Source of the DNA: Elysia crispata
Lineage: Eukaryota; Mollusca; Gastropoda; Plakobranchidae
Direction of reading: 5' to 3'
NCBI GenBank assembly: GCA_033675545.1
Contig: JAWDGP010000252.1
Span: forward strand, 62,001-126,000
Length of the DNA: 64,000 nt
This document shows, piece by piece, positions 50,550 to 61,706 of the stretch. The translations under genes and the position numbers were made by a program. Below the pieces are notes generated by a model. That model ran no database searches, was not told where the DNA came from, and saw only the letters and a list, made by a program, of their open reading frames with translations. Every line of letters begins with the position of its first letter. The stretch's first letter is position 1.

Positions 50550-50649
50550 CAGCTGCACAAAGACTTAGTGTAATGTTATCCACAAGCTCTGGGTCATTGT
50601 CGTAGCGTGCGGCACACACATACATGCGACCATTGTCAGTGTTTGTTAG
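50550..50649 (-). CDS. Ig domain F, exon 3 (F and G strands)
   Basis: A 100-bp exon (enters in phase 0, leaves in phase 1) with a strong acceptor (T-run then cacag) and donor gtgagt. It encodes LTNTDNGRMYVCAARYDNDP and then ELVDNITLSLCAA. The G-x-M-Y-V-C-A-A-R pattern is the Ig F strand, followed by the G strand. A further cysteine lies near the end. The phase matches the preceding exon at 50796-50954. Confidence 0.82.
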
Positions 50650-50795
50650 CTGTGAAAAAAAAAGAACCATTTTACACATGATGCAAGCTAAAAAAAAAAG
50701 TTAACGTCAGAAATACAAACATAAATTTAAAAATCTAAGAATATGTTACAGATCCCAATTCCCCTCTCCCCCCCCACCAGTGACAGTTCACCTAC

Positions 50796-50954
50796 CATGA
50801 TACTCAAGGTGCTTCTGTATTGCAAGGCCCCACAAGAATCAATTGAAATAGGTGAAGGCTTTTCCTCATCTATGTCGATGACTGCAGCATAATCCTGGAA
50901 AAACCCTGAATTGGGATATCCTGAGCGCCAAACGACTTGTAGACCTGGGGGACC
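50796..50954 (-). CDS. Ig domain F, exon 2 (C to E strands)
   Basis: A 159-bp exon (phase 0 at both ends) with acceptor atttccag and donor gtaggt. It reads GPPGLQVVWRSGYPNSGFFQ with the C-strand tryptophan and ends CGALQYRSTLSIM, an E strand. A B-strand cysteine is not included, so at least one earlier exon (phase 1 to phase 0) is required, and I could not find it in the 8.8 kb up to domain E. The adjoining exon at 50550-50649 completes the domain. Confidence 0.8.
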
Positions 50955-51700
50955 CTGGAAATATAAGCAAACGTTTGATACAAACATTTTAGGTAATCTG
51001 GTATAATTTTTTTGACGATGTAATAGGCAAAAAAAATTCTTATTTTATTTCCCTTTTCCAATTTACTTGCTGTTTGTAAGCTGTTTAGAAAAAAAAAACC
51101 AGCTTGCTTCATTCAAAAGTTCCTCCCTGAGATAAAAATTATCACTCTTTCCAAGAAGAAAATCAAGTTTTTCCATTGAAATATTTTTTAGCTGATGGAA
51201 AATAAAAACCTCGGCAAACGATGCTTGAAGTACCACGAAACTGCATTTGCAAAAAAAACTGCTATTATGCTTTGTTTGTATCATGCGTCTTTGAAATAGC
51301 AAGTGCGCACAATACTAAATGTATGTAAACATTTTACCTTTTAAATAATAGCTAATTGCCAATAGATTACATAGTTAGCTGACAGCAGTTGTACCAAGGT
51401 TTCGCTCGTACTTAGGAGACGCTAACAATGTTTTGTTGCCATAGCCTAATGCAGATGTTTGATGATAGATCTTGACTTAATGAAAAACTACCGATGAAAT
51501 TTATGATTCTTCAAAGACACTGATACAAAGTCACCAAAGATTCATAATAGCAGAGGGATAAAAGGGATAAAGAGGCATATCTTTCATCATCACACTGAAC
51601 ATATGCAGCTACAATTTCTCCATGGCTTAAAAAAGGCAATCTGAACGACTTAAACTTTTCATTTTTCAATTTTATTTTATATACAGTCAATTTAAGATAT
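50955..51700 (-). other. Stretch upstream of domain F exon 2
   Basis: No exon recognised. I looked here for the missing B-strand cysteine exon of domain F and did not find it. Confidence 0.45.
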
Positions 51701-51706
51701 GTGTAT

Positions 51707-51709
51707 ACT

Positions 51710-51763
<54 letters not shown>
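51707..51763. repeat. (CA)n then (TA)n microsatellite
   Basis: A CA tract followed by a TA tract, about 55 bp together. Confidence 0.95.
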
Positions 51764-51766
<3 letters not shown>

Positions 51767-51779
51767 GTATGTAGGGAGG

Positions 51780-53180
51780 CTGGTATAGAACTTTTATTTA
51801 TTTGTGGCAGTAGCAGTAGGCCTTTAGAACAGATTTTTAGTATGTCAATTATCAGCTTGTGGGCGGAGCCACGTGCGCTTCTAGCTTGAAAATATTTGTA
51901 TACTTAGTTAATGGCGGGAAGCTAGTCTCCGCCCCTCTAGCGGTTTATTCCTATTTCTTTAATAATTCGGAAGAAACTTTATTTCATTTAATGATTACAT
52001 TGACTAGCCGATCTATTTTTTGTTCCTGTCCAGCTGGCCAGAGAAGATTTTCTTGGTCGGCTTGGATGTACTTTGATTCGGGGAATTTGGGGAATTTAGG
52101 GAAACTACTAGTCGTATTAAGCTATGTGATGCTTTGATCGGGGGATGCTAGAATCGTCCTCAGATGTAACGATGGCTTCCGTAGATTTTGTGATCTCGGT
52201 CGGGTGATGTTTTAGTTGGGGAAACGGGTTGTTCCGTTCGACGGAGTAAAATAATTCTCCTCGGTCGACATTGGCCCTTGTTCTAGGGACGAACTGGGAA
52301 ACCAGGGAAGTCTTTGACGGGGGACTATGTCGACTGAGTTTACACTATAGATTGTAGAGCTCGGAAAGACTCCTTGTCAGTACCTTTCTGGAGTATCTGG
52401 AGGCCACGTTGGATTGCAGTATTGTTTGGAATTACAGAGAGAAGTTATTGTGATCATTCCTAGTGGATATTATTGAACTATTGTGAAAGCTGCTTGTGTT
52501 GGATTATCATTTGTTGTACATGTAATTCTACGTGATTATCACCGTGACTCGGGCGTTGGCTGACTATTGGGCATTTTGACTAGACTAGTATTAAGCATTT
52601 TTATTGGGCATTTTTATTAGGTATTTTTATTCTGACCATTTTGACTATTAGGCATTTTTATTAGGTATTTTTATTCTGACCATTTTGACTATTAGGCATT
52701 TTTATTAGGTATTTTTATTCTGACCATTTTTACTAAGGCATTTTATTGGGCATTTTTGTTCGATATTTTCTTTGTTGCTTTTGGATCCTCTTTGTATTTC
52801 TTATTTTATTCTTTGAGAATTGGTTTCATACATTGCTAAATGAGCATTCGTGCAATAAACTTATTATGGTTGTTGGTAACTTTAATTTGTTCTTGCTGTG
52901 TTCCTTCTTTCTTGAGTGTAACCATTTTTGTCTCGACACCACTCATATTAGCTAGGGAACAGTGGCCTTAGTACTCCACTGATACTCAAGGACCCGTGAG
53001 TGTGAACTCTGTAGTATTGCACGGCTGCTAGGCACGCTACCATAACCAATTAGGGTCTGCAATTACTTAAGAGTAGGTGAAGCGCTAAGCTTCTATAGAT
53101 AACTAGACTAGTGGGTCCTATTACAGCAGTAACTAAGTAAGTTAAGGGAATCCACACCCTCGATCTAGTTGCATATATAT
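51780..53180 (+). other. GC-richer unassigned block with polyadenylation-like signal and 44-bp repeat
   Basis: Base composition is clearly different from the surrounding AT-rich DNA. A 44-bp unit containing GCATTTTTATTAGGTATTTT is repeated about three times at 52605-52735, an AATAAA lies at about 52855, and there are GGGCGGAG and CCCCGCC-like boxes near 51862 and 51930. It could be a solo LTR or a non-coding exon; I could not find matching ends or a target duplication. Confidence 0.3.
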
Positions 53181-54207
53181 AAAAGAAACAAAAACAATTA
53201 AAAACAAAGGCGCCAGAAATTCCATTCCAGAATTGTCAGTTGTTCCTCAGAAATATTCAACATTGCATAAAAAATGCACAATGATGAAAGAATGCTGCAA
53301 ACACTTCTGATGAAAACCCTATATAAATTTACAAAAGAATAAAAAGATTATATGAAGCTTAGACTAGACGCCTTAACCCAAATAAAGTGAATATTAAAAA
53401 TAAAAACAGAGCGGATTGAAAAAAGATTGATCTTTGCAGCAATAAATAAATGCTGCGGCGTTTGGACTATTAAATCATGGACAATAATACAGACTAACCC
53501 TTGACGAACGTGTTCATCCGAGGATATGAAGAGAGCTCACCACAGAGGCGTTGAGGAGACCAAGAACTTACATTCTCAGTTCAGACTTATATCTCGACAC
53601 AGTCGGATGATATGTTTGTAACTCAATTAAACGAGAAAACCCAATGATTTATCTTACGTTTTTTATTGAGCGGATAAGTGCTACAACGCATCAAAACGAA
53701 TATGAAAAATGTTTTAATTAAAGTGGAAATGAGATCTAGATCAATGCCTGACATAGATTAAATTTTCAGGGTCGACTTAAAACTAGATTAAGAGCTCCTA
53801 TGGCTTTAAGATATCGTTGTGAAATTACATCGACTTAAAAACATGTGCTCTGATTAACTACAAATAAATTAATATGTGTTTTCCAATAGATTTTAAAGCT
53901 CAAAACAAGGCATAAAAAGATTTTTTTTTGTTCTGAACTTTTGAAATTGGTCAATGCAACAGGCCTAGGCGGGAGAATATCTAAGGCAAAATCTCCACCC
54001 CCAACCCCTGAAATAAAAAAAATCAATTGCAAATAGAGCCAGGTGGACCATTTACTTTTACTGATGTAGCTTTTTTTCTTTGCTCAGACTAAGAGACTGA
54101 ATGACCTGTTGTGGCCCATCTACAGCTGTGTCCCCCAAATGTTACTGATCTCTGCATGTCACTGGCTGAACTGAAGCATCATGAACGTTTTCTCATCATA
54201 GTAGTTA
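53181..54207. other. Stretch between the unassigned block and the LTR element
   Basis: AT-rich; no gene, Ig exon or repeat that I can support. Confidence 0.4.
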
Positions 54208-54211
54208 GTAC

Positions 54212-54451
54212 TTTAGTAACAAACAAAAGTAAGAAGAACTATGTTCTCTCTCGTACATGTAACTTTTAATTTGTAACAAAATTAACAAGGCTTGAAAGAA
54301 GCAGAAGTTATAGATCAAGTTGATGTCTTGCGTCGTGAGTTCGTCGTAGTCTCTTAGACTCAAAGAGATGCGTTATTGTCAAAACGAAAGTAGGCCTAGA
54401 CTATTCTACTGTCTGAAGAGTCAGTCAAGAGAAGTGGCTACTGTCACTACA
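54212..54451 (-). repeat. 3' LTR of the Ty3/gypsy element
   Basis: About 240 bp, starting TGTAGTGACAG in the element's sense and ending ACTAAA. It pairs with 58576-58808. Confidence 0.93.
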
Positions 54452-54505
54452 TAACCCACCTCCCAGCGGAATACAGTTCATGTGTCGGAGCGATCCAGCA
54501 TGCCG

Positions 54506-57500
54506 TCAGCAGAACCTTGAGGGGACACGTGAAATTCTGCCAGCGCGCGTAGTCTTTATGGGTCCATCTTTTGGTGGGGAAACTGCAGGTGGTGTAACGG
54601 GGGTGGGTTTAGGATTGTCTGTCAAAATTGATTTAGGGGAGATGAGCACTTCCTTGTTCTCCTCGATGGTCAAGGGGGTCACGTAAGCTGTCTTAAGGCG
54701 ATCAATAGATACAGTCTCTGGTCGCCCTTTGATTTCCAGGGTGAAGTATTTGTCACTTTTGCTGACGACGCGAAATGGGCCGTCATAGGGGCGTTGGAGG
54801 GGGTGTTTGTGCGAGTCTTTCCTTACATAAACATACTTTGCCGTAGCCAAAGTAGAGGGCACATAAGAGGTTTGATTTCCGTGGAATTTTGGGGCAGGTG
54901 GTTGGATGGAGTGCATGGTTTGTTGAAGATTTCTCAAAAACGTTATGTCAGGTGTGGTTGTACTAGTGTCACATGGTTGGAGAAACTCGCCCGGTATACG
55001 TAGAGTTGTGCCGTACACAAGTTCAGCGGGTGAGCAATCAGGATCAACTCTCCAAGATGAGCGGATGCCTAATAGAACCATCGGAAGCTGATCGAACCAA
55101 TCTGGGCCAGTAGTACGGGCTTTGAGGGCTGCTTTGAGTTGTCGGTGGAGGCGTTCGACCATCCCATTGGCCTGTGGATGGTAAGCGGTGGTTGTATTGG
55201 TGTCTATGCCCAACAGTTTGTTTAGCTCACTCCAGAGGTTGGAGGTAAATTGTCTGCCACGGTCGGAAACGATGTCTTCTGGTACACCAAATCTTGCAAC
55301 CCAGTGGTGGAGAAGAGCCGAAGCGCATGTAGAAGCATGGGCGTCAGGAAGAGGAATAGCCTCGGGCCATCTCGTGAAACGGTCGATGATGGTAAAAAGG
55401 TAGGTCATTCCATGACTTTCTGGTAGGGGCCCCACAAGATCCACATGAAGACTGCGAAACCTATCAGAAGGGGGCTGGCGCTCAACGAGTGGGGAACGTG
55501 TATGACGGTGGACCTTAGAGGCCTGGCAATCGGGGCATTCCTTGCACCACCTGCGAATGTCACGCTTCATTCCATTCCATACGAAGCGTTGTGCTATCGC
55601 CTTTTGTGTTGGTTTGACGCCAGTGTGCGACAGGCTGTGGATCTTGTTGAAGATGGAATGGGTCCAGGAGGTCGGTAATACCGGCCTGGGTTTTCCCATG
55701 GATATGTCGCAGAGGAGCGTTGATGGGCCAATGTCAATGTCTTTCAGTACTAGACCCGTCGTGGCAGTATGGTAGGAGGCCATTTCATCTGAAGCTTCTT
55801 GGGCATGTGCCAATTTTTCAAAATTGATACCTTCTTTATGCTGATCATCCTTTTCAACACTGTTTATTCTTGACAGTGCGTCGGCAACCACATTGAACTT
55901 TCCTTTGATGTGACGAATATCAGAGGTAAATTCTGAGATGAAAGACAGATGTCTTGTTTGTCGTGGAGAACGATCACTGTGACTGCTCAAGACCGTTGTA
56001 AGGGGTTTATGGTCTGTGAAAATGGTGAAGGGGCGGCCCTCTAAAAAATGTCTAAAGTGTTTGACAGCAGCGTAAGACGCCAAAAGTTCTCTATCAAAAG
56101 CACTATATTTCTGTTCTGCCTCAGACAATTTCCTGGAGAAAAAGGCAAGGGGAACCCAAAGACGGCCGTGTCGCTGTTCGAGTTGGCCGCCAATCGCTGT
56201 GTTCGACGCATCGACAGTAAGGCTAGTAACAGCATCTGACCGTGGATGGTGTAAGAGCACTGCCTTACTGAGCATTTCTTTGGTCTTGTCAAATGCTTCT
56301 TGGCACTCTTTGGACCAGTCAATCTTTTGTCCTTTGCCGCTTGCTTGGGCATGAAGGGGTGCGAGAGTAGCGGCAATGCCATGGAGAAAACGGTGGTAAT
56401 AGTTCACCATTCCCAGGAATCTCTGTAGACTGGTGCGATCGGTAGGTGGTTTGCTTTCTTGCAGGGCAGATATCCGGTCAGGGAGTGGGGTGATTCCTGT
56501 GGAGCTGACGTGGTGGCCTAGGAAATCAAGTTCTTTCGCGCCAAAAACACATTTGGTCTTGTTTATGACCAAGCCATTTGCAGACAAGAGTTTGAAAAGT
56601 TGCTGAAGGTGTTGAATGTGTTCCTTGGCAGAGTGACTTGCGACCAGTATGTCATCAAGGTATACAAACGCGAAAGAAACGTCGCGCAGTACTCCATCCA
56701 TCAGGCGTTGGAAAGATTGGGCAGCGTTCTTTAACCCAAATGGCATACGGAGAAATTCCCAGAGTCCAAAGGGTGTCACCACAGCTGTCTTCGGTATAGA
56801 AGAGGTAGCCATGGGGATTTGATGATAGCCTCTAATCAAGTCGATCTTAGAGAAGATAGAGCAACCGGCAAGGTGGTTAGTAAAATCTTGGATATGCGGT
56901 AATGGGTAGCGGTCGTCCTCAGTCGATGCGTTGAGACACCTGTAGTCGCCACAAGGTCGCCATGTCCCATCAGATTTGGGGACAACGTGGAGGGGTGAAG
57001 ACCAGGGTGATTTAGAGCGGCGAACAATGCCCATTTCTTCCATCTTTAAGAACTCTGCTTTAGCAGCAGACAGTTTGTCTTTATCGAGCCGTCTAGCATG
57101 GGCATGTGTGGGCGGGCCGTGGGTGACGATGTGGTGCTCTACACCATGCTTGTTGAGGGGATTGTTGAAATGTGGTGTAAGGAGCTCGGGGAACTCTTGG
57201 AGGAGATCTGCATACTCGTTTGGAGGGTGTGTACATAACCCCGCGAGTGTAGGAGAAGACTGACTTTCTTTGAGTAGGAAAGAGACATTGTCAAGTGAGA
57301 GAAGACGCTTGCCCCGAAGGTCAATTGCCAGGCCATTGGCAGTGAAGAAATCTGCGCCAAGTATAGGTCTAGTAACATCGGCGAGGTAGAACTGGTGTGT
57401 GTATTGTCTCTTGGAATCTAACACTAAAGAAAGTGTGCGCTTTCCCCATGTGCGGATGGACGTTCCATTAGCGGCGGAGAGAGTGTTGGAAGGTTGAAGC

Positions 57501-57628
57501 GTGCGCCGATCTTGTGCAGAGGCGGGGTATACAGATACCTCAGCCCCTGTGTCGACGAGGTATGATAGGCCAGATTTCCTGTCCTCTACTGACAGCGTGT
57601 TAGATTGAAGAGAGCCAGCTGCTGCCAC
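54506..57628 (-). CDS. pol: Ty3/gypsy pol polyprotein
   Basis: A fossil retroelement frame of 1040 codons. An aspartic protease motif DTGAEVSV lies at residues 26-33. Reverse transcriptase covers about 185-365, with the YLDD box at 323. RNase H covers about 470-590, with TVDAS and the FTDHKPL motif. The integrase has a histidine-cysteine zinc-binding region at about 665-701 and core acidic motifs near 730 (HVDLVGPL), 790 (SDRGRQF) and 826 (NGMVERL). Pol begins a few bases after the gag stop in a different frame, consistent with the frameshift or reinitiation that the family is known to use. It looks whole. Confidence 0.95.
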   Translation of the reverse strand: MAAAGSLQSNTLSVEDRKSGLSYLVDTGAEVSVYPASAQDRRTLQPSNTLSAANGTSIRTWGKRTLSLVLDSKRQYTHQFYLADVTRPILGADFFTANGLAIDLRGKRLLSLDNVSFLLKESQSSPTLAGLCTHPPNEYADLLQEFPELLTPHFNNPLNKHGVEHHIVTHGPPTHAHARRLDKDKLSAAKAEFLKMEEMGIVRRSKSPWSSPLHVVPKSDGTWRPCGDYRCLNASTEDDRYPLPHIQDFTNHLAGCSIFSKIDLIRGYHQIPMATSSIPKTAVVTPFGLWEFLRMPFGLKNAAQSFQRLMDGVLRDVSFAFVYLDDILVASHSAKEHIQHLQQLFKLLSANGLVINKTKCVFGAKELDFLGHHVSSTGITPLPDRISALQESKPPTDRTSLQRFLGMVNYYHRFLHGIAATLAPLHAQASGKGQKIDWSKECQEAFDKTKEMLSKAVLLHHPRSDAVTSLTVDASNTAIGGQLEQRHGRLWVPLAFFSRKLSEAEQKYSAFDRELLASYAAVKHFRHFLEGRPFTIFTDHKPLTTVLSSHSDRSPRQTRHLSFISEFTSDIRHIKGKFNVVADALSRINSVEKDDQHKEGINFEKLAHAQEASDEMASYHTATTGLVLKDIDIGPSTLLCDISMGKPRPVLPTSWTHSIFNKIHSLSHTGVKPTQKAIAQRFVWNGMKRDIRRWCKECPDCQASKVHRHTRSPLVERQPPSDRFRSLHVDLVGPLPESHGMTYLFTIIDRFTRWPEAIPLPDAHASTCASALLHHWVARFGVPEDIVSDRGRQFTSNLWSELNKLLGIDTNTTTAYHPQANGMVERLHRQLKAALKARTTGPDWFDQLPMVLLGIRSSWRVDPDCSPAELVYGTTLRIPGEFLQPCDTSTTTPDITFLRNLQQTMHSIQPPAPKFHGNQTSYVPSTLATAKYVYVRKDSHKHPLQRPYDGPFRVVSKSDKYFTLEIKGRPETVSIDRLKTAYVTPLTIEENKEVLISPKSILTDNPKPTPVTPPAVSPPKDGPIKTTRAGRISRVPSRFC

Positions 57629-57630
57629 GC

Positions 57631-58410
57631 TTAGCGGCTGGCTTTGTCGTTTCCCGACAGCAGAGAGGCGAACTTACACCCTGGTTGGCATTTTCTTGCT
57701 CCTGGGCCGAACCGTGTATGATAAAAACATACTGGTGCAGGTGAGGGTGCGGCGCTGGACCCAGTGCGGCGTGGGTTAAGGGGCCTGTTACGCTGGATAG
57801 ACTCGACGCAATCAGGGGTGGTTTCGTTTGTCGTTTGGGTGATGTGCTGTATACCCGAAGACCGTGCCTCCCAAACCCGATCAGCAGCTTCCGCTAGTTT
57901 GTCCAAGTCCGAAAATTCCTGCCCTGAGATAATAGTACGGACATCGGCAGGAAGATTCGACAGGAACAGTGCCCTTTTCAGCGTCTGTGGATCATCGTTT
58001 AGGGCGTTGATCTTACGCAACAAAGCTGTTGGCTTTCTATCCCCTAACCCATTAAGGTTTAAGAGTTCGTAATCCCGCTGCGTTTGGGATTTGCCGAACG
58101 CCTTGATCAAGGCACACTTCAAACTGTGGTATTTGTCCGTTTGAGGTGGGTTAACTAAAACATCGTGTACCTCCTCGGCTGTTTTGAAGTCGAGGGCACT
58201 GACCACATAATCATACTTAGTGGTATCTTGCGTAATGTTTTTAATGCTAAACTGCGCTTCTATTCTGGCGAACCAGATTTCTGGCGATGTCGCCCAGAAC
58301 TCGTGTAGTTTAACTGAAACTGCTGCGATCTCTCCGGTTTGTAATGTTTGTAACTGGGTCGCGAGAGCTGCAAGTAGAGATTGCGTTGGCTCAACGGGCT
58401 GGTGAGACAT
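57631..58410 (-). CDS. gag: Ty3/gypsy gag protein
   Basis: A 259-codon frame beginning [20 protein letters not shown]. The middle holds a capsid-like region with [17 protein letters not shown] and [20 protein letters not shown]. The end has a cysteine-histidine motif C-F-Y-H-x-x-F-G-x-x-A-x-x-C-x-x-G-C, which is the nucleic-acid-binding signature common in metazoan gypsy gag proteins. It is short but complete for this group. It looks whole. Confidence 0.9.
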   Translation of the reverse strand: MSHQPVEPTQSLLAALATQLQTLQTGEIAAVSVKLHEFWATSPEIWFARIEAQFSIKNITQDTTKYDYVVSALDFKTAEEVHDVLVNPPQTDKYHSLKCALIKAFGKSQTQRDYELLNLNGLGDRKPTALLRKINALNDDPQTLKRALFLSNLPADVRTIISGQEFSDLDKLAEAADRVWEARSSGIQHITQTTNETTPDCVESIQRNRPLNPRRTGSSAAPSPAPVCFYHTRFGPGARKCQPGCKFASLLSGNDKASR

Positions 58411-58575
58411 GGTGTTGGTTTGATCTTGTTATTGTTAGTGCAAAGGCAGATTTAGCGAAGGTAGATTAGGTCAAGATAGCGACCTAGATTGTAGATCTAT
58501 TAAACTCAAGTCGAAGGCCGAAGTGGATCTAGATCTATGCCTGGTTACTAGCGAGTTCAGTATCGGGGTCACCAA

Positions 58576-58808
58576 TTTAGTAACAAACAAAAGTAAGAAG
58601 AACTATGTTCTCTCGTACATGTAACTTTTAATTTGTAACAAAATTAACAAGGCTTGAAAGAAGCAGAAGTTATAGATCAAGTTGATGTCTTGCGACGTGA
58701 GTTCGTCGTAGCCACTGAGAGAGATGTGTTATTGTCAAAAAAGGGAGTAGGCCTAGACTATTCTACTGTCTGAAGAGTCAGTCAAGAGAAGTGGCTACTG
58801 TCACTACA
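58576..58808 (-). repeat. 5' LTR of the Ty3/gypsy element
   Basis: About 233 bp, the partner of 54212-54451. It is followed in the element's sense by the tRNA-Trp-type primer binding site. Confidence 0.93.
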
Positions 58809-58812
58809 GTAC

Positions 58813-59731
58813 ACATAAAGGTCTATATTCTAGCTTACATATTGAGTCCTGCTCTCCTTATCTTTATATCTTTTAAAGACATTTAAGCTGAATATGATCA
58901 ATATCGATTGGGTCTTGAACTAGGCTCCACCAGGTTGCATGAAAAAAATTAGAAAAAAAGACAACAACGGAACACTTCAATCTCGATTTATAATTAGTTG
59001 TTTTGGAATGAAAATGACCCACTATATTTATTGTCTCATATCGTGCCTGGTATAGGGTTATAGATCTAGATGTTACTCTAGTTCTATGTAGGATTTTCGT
59101 ATTGATCTTGATACTCGGCTAGATTCATATAATATGTATCTTGTAAAAAGAACTACCTATTGGTAGATTTCAAGTAAGAATATTCCTTGTTGTAGATTAT
59201 GGCAATGTCTGGATGTGATGATGGAGAAAACGTTTTTCGGATGAATGAAAGATAAAGTATCCAATTCGATGGCACTAATAATATCTTTTTTTTGATTTCA
59301 ACGACAAAACAAATCTCCATATTGCAATGAAAACTATAAATAATAAAATTATATGAACATAATATATTGATCTGTTTCATTCTTTCACACAGGCTGTTCC
59401 TTGATTGGAAAAAAAATCCAATGCTCGCCACTGATTTAACTTTTCATTTTTCTCTTCCATAAAATTTTACATATATTGGCAAAGCAAATTCAAATATTTA
59501 GGGATAAAAAAGACTGTTCACAATATGTGAAATTCCATAAATTGATGAAACGCCCTTTTGTAATCTGCCACTAAAATCATACAATTTTTATACAGTGTCC
59601 ATTTCAAAAGACTCTTGTTACATTGCATCTCTTAGGATTTATCTATCCTTATACAAATTTTCACTTATCATTTTTTTCCAATTTTGCTTAGTTAAAAAAC
59701 AGTTAAACAGAGGAAGGCTTCTGATGTTTAC
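58813..59731 (-). other. Intron-like stretch downstream of domain E
   Basis: AT-rich, with no exon recognised. This is part of the interval in which the first exon of domain F would be expected. Confidence 0.45.
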
Positions 59732-59927
59732 CTCTTGCAGATACATTCTGGTGGCCAAACAATGTTTGCAATGGAGCATCACCATTATAGCCCACTTTAC
59801 ACTCATACATTGCTGCATCAGCACATGTCGCATCATTCATTGTCCATTTTATGCTTGAATCCCGAGTTGATACAGTTGGGTTTGATGGTTCTTTGAAATC
59901 AAAAGTCCAGTCTCTGCTGTTTGGATT
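59732..59927 (-). CDS. Ig domain E, exon 2
   Basis: A 196-bp exon (enters in phase 0, leaves in phase 1) with acceptor tatcag and donor gtaaac. It reads NPNSRDWTFDFKEPSNPTVS, then STRDSSIKWTMNDATCADAA and MYECKVGYNGDAPLQTLFGH. The C-A-D-A-A-M-Y-E-C segment is an Ig F strand, and its extra upstream cysteine also occurs in the V-like exon at 5039-5440 (LECADEGVYKC). The phase agrees with the exon at 61489-61706. Confidence 0.83.
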
Positions 59928-61488
59928 CTGATAGAAAAGCATGCATAAAAAAATAATAAAAATTTGCCTTGTCAAGATATGATGCTGTTAGAAGTAATAG
60001 AACATAAAAGTTTTTGATAACGAGTAAATAATATATGATCTGCATTCTTAGATATAAGAAAAAAAAGTCTGGTAGAAAAATAAACTAAAACAGAATTTAA
60101 ATCTTTTCTACACAATCCAGATTCAAACAATGAAGTAAAGCAGATTCCTCAAATTCATTGGGGAATATTTATATGTTTAAAGAAGTTTTGTGTAAATATT
60201 CTATTTTTGGCCCTCGGGCCTTGGATTTGTATATCAGGCATCTTTCATGAAAATTGAGAAGCACGTTAACAACGTACTGAGCCTTTGTGTTTTCTTGGCC
60301 ACTTCTTAACAATATTGGCATTACAGGTATACCCAATTGGCCGTATTTTTCCTACTTCAGTATTTCAAACAGCGGGTTGAAGACAGGTACATCTGAATAA
60401 CCCAATCTGGCATTCCCAAATCGTTTTATGTGAAAAACCATCTCCAATCCCAAGGCTTATCGGATTTCGAAATGTTGGTGCTAGATCTAGATCTAGATTC
60501 TAAGTCTTCATTCAGATCGCAGTCACAAATTTCTTTTTAGCTAGCTTAATTCAGTTTTGTTCAAATACAATGAACGTTGACCATTCTTAAAAGATTTTTA
60601 AGTTAAAGTTTAACCCAAAAAGGACTGTAAAGAGAAAGCTAAAACTAATCCCACCAGAGGACCTGACAAAGAACTGAACCCGAAGCTCACTATTGCCAGG
60701 CCAACATTCTATCTTTGAGTTATCTGACGTCGTAAACATCATTAAAGAGCTCTTATCCGCCAGCTTTTTAATTTTTCACACCAACTGACTGATTGGTTAA
60801 GCAAAGGGTGTGGAACAAGAAAATCTTGTTCAGAATTGGCCCCTTTGAAATCTTAGTCACAGGTAGACCTTGGACCAGAGAACTGGTGTCTGTGCATCCG
60901 ACTACGCTACAGTACGGTGGGATGGAAGAGGGAGGGTGGGTGGAGGGGTAAGCGTAAGCTGCCGATCAACGAATTGTTCCTCCACAGTGAGAGGGAGAAG
61001 TTGGGCATGCTTGCTTGAAGAATAACAACAGTTATGTAGAGCACCTGATTAAATTTAAGATCTGAGAATGTGATGAAAGAATTTGGTTTTTTGAGAGTTA
61101 CCGCCTGTCAAATTTCTTAAAAGGCAAACATTTTCTTTCTCTAATTGAGGACTGGTTGTTTGAAGAATATGAGTTACAACTTCAATCTAGTTCGTTGAAA
61201 AAAATGGAAATAAGAAAGGGAAAAAGAGAGAACCAGACGGGGAAAATGGATTACTTCGAGGGATGTGTGTTTGATTTAATCATATTCTACTACATAGCCT
61301 TTCCCTCTAAAATAGTTCATAAAATAAGCCTTGCAACAAGTTTAGGGAAATACCAGATTTTTCTTGGGCCCTTCATCGATGTGCTTCAACAATTTTCTTT
61401 TACACATAAAGGGATCTTAATGGAAAAAGTAATGGAATCAATAGCAAAATTGTACACCCATTTCATTTAAAGAAATAATAATACCTAC
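59928..61488 (-). other. Intron within Ig domain E
   Basis: Intron of about 1.56 kb that holds a tRNA-like SINE head at 60650-60745 and a CTAGATC repeat at 60480-60500. A plus-strand open frame at 61156-61470 has no recognised domain. Confidence 0.6.
60650..60750 (-). repeat. tRNA-derived SINE fragment
   Basis: On the minus strand the sequence reads ATAACTCAAAGATAGAATG (A-box-like), GTTGGCCTGGCA, then CTTCGGGTTCAGTTC (B-box-like) at tRNA spacing. It has lost tRNA structure, so a SINE is more likely than a tRNA gene. The full body and tail were not resolved. Confidence 0.5.
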
Positions 61489-61706
61489 CTTTGCTTCTTG
61501 TACTCCAAAGTTGCCAAAGGTATAAAGAGCAACAACCACCATTTCTGTGCTACCATGAAGTTGTCTTGAGATGGACAAACCAAGAATTTCAAGAAATTGA
61601 GGCGGCACTTGCACCACATCTGCATTGCAGTTGAATTCTATAACTTCCCCATTCCTTATGAATTCTTTGTTTGACAAAGCAGATGGGTTAGATGGGTCAC
61701 TTTGAG
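61489..61706 (-). CDS. Ig domain E, exon 1
   Basis: A 218-bp exon (enters in phase 1, leaves in phase 0) with a T-rich acceptor ending accag and donor gtaggt. It encodes QSDPSNPSALSNKEFIRNGE, then VIEFNCNADV with the B-strand cysteine, LGLSISRQLHG and VVVALYTFGNFGVQEAK. With the next exon it forms one V-like Ig domain whose layout (S-I-x-x-S-R-Q, then V-A-L-Y-T-F) is reminiscent of Ig domains in mollusc secreted recognition proteins. That resemblance is by eye and does not identify the gene. Exons further upstream were not recognised before the right window edge. Confidence 0.8.

Larger units (their letters stand above)
54212..58808 (-). mobile_element. Ty3/gypsy LTR retrotransposon, looks whole
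   Basis: A 4.6-kb element on the minus strand bounded by LTRs (54212-54451 and 58576-58808) and a GTAC target duplication (54208-54211 and 58809-58812). Inside the 5' LTR is a primer binding site TGGTGACCCCGA (58563-58574), which matches the 3' end of tRNA-Trp, and a purine-rich tract (about 54452-54470) precedes the 3' LTR. The two reading frames, gag (57631-58410) and pol (54506-57628), show no breaks. The order protease, RT, RNase H, integrase is that of Ty3/gypsy. There is no envelope gene. The LTRs differ by roughly 5% plus small indels, so the insertion is fairly recent but not new. It lies between Ig domains E and F and reads in the same direction as the Ig exons. Confidence 0.95.

Noticed and set aside
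54480-58405. Plus-strand open frames of 60-113 codons and other-frame minus-strand ones within the gypsy element
   Set aside because: They are shadows of pol and gag in other frames.
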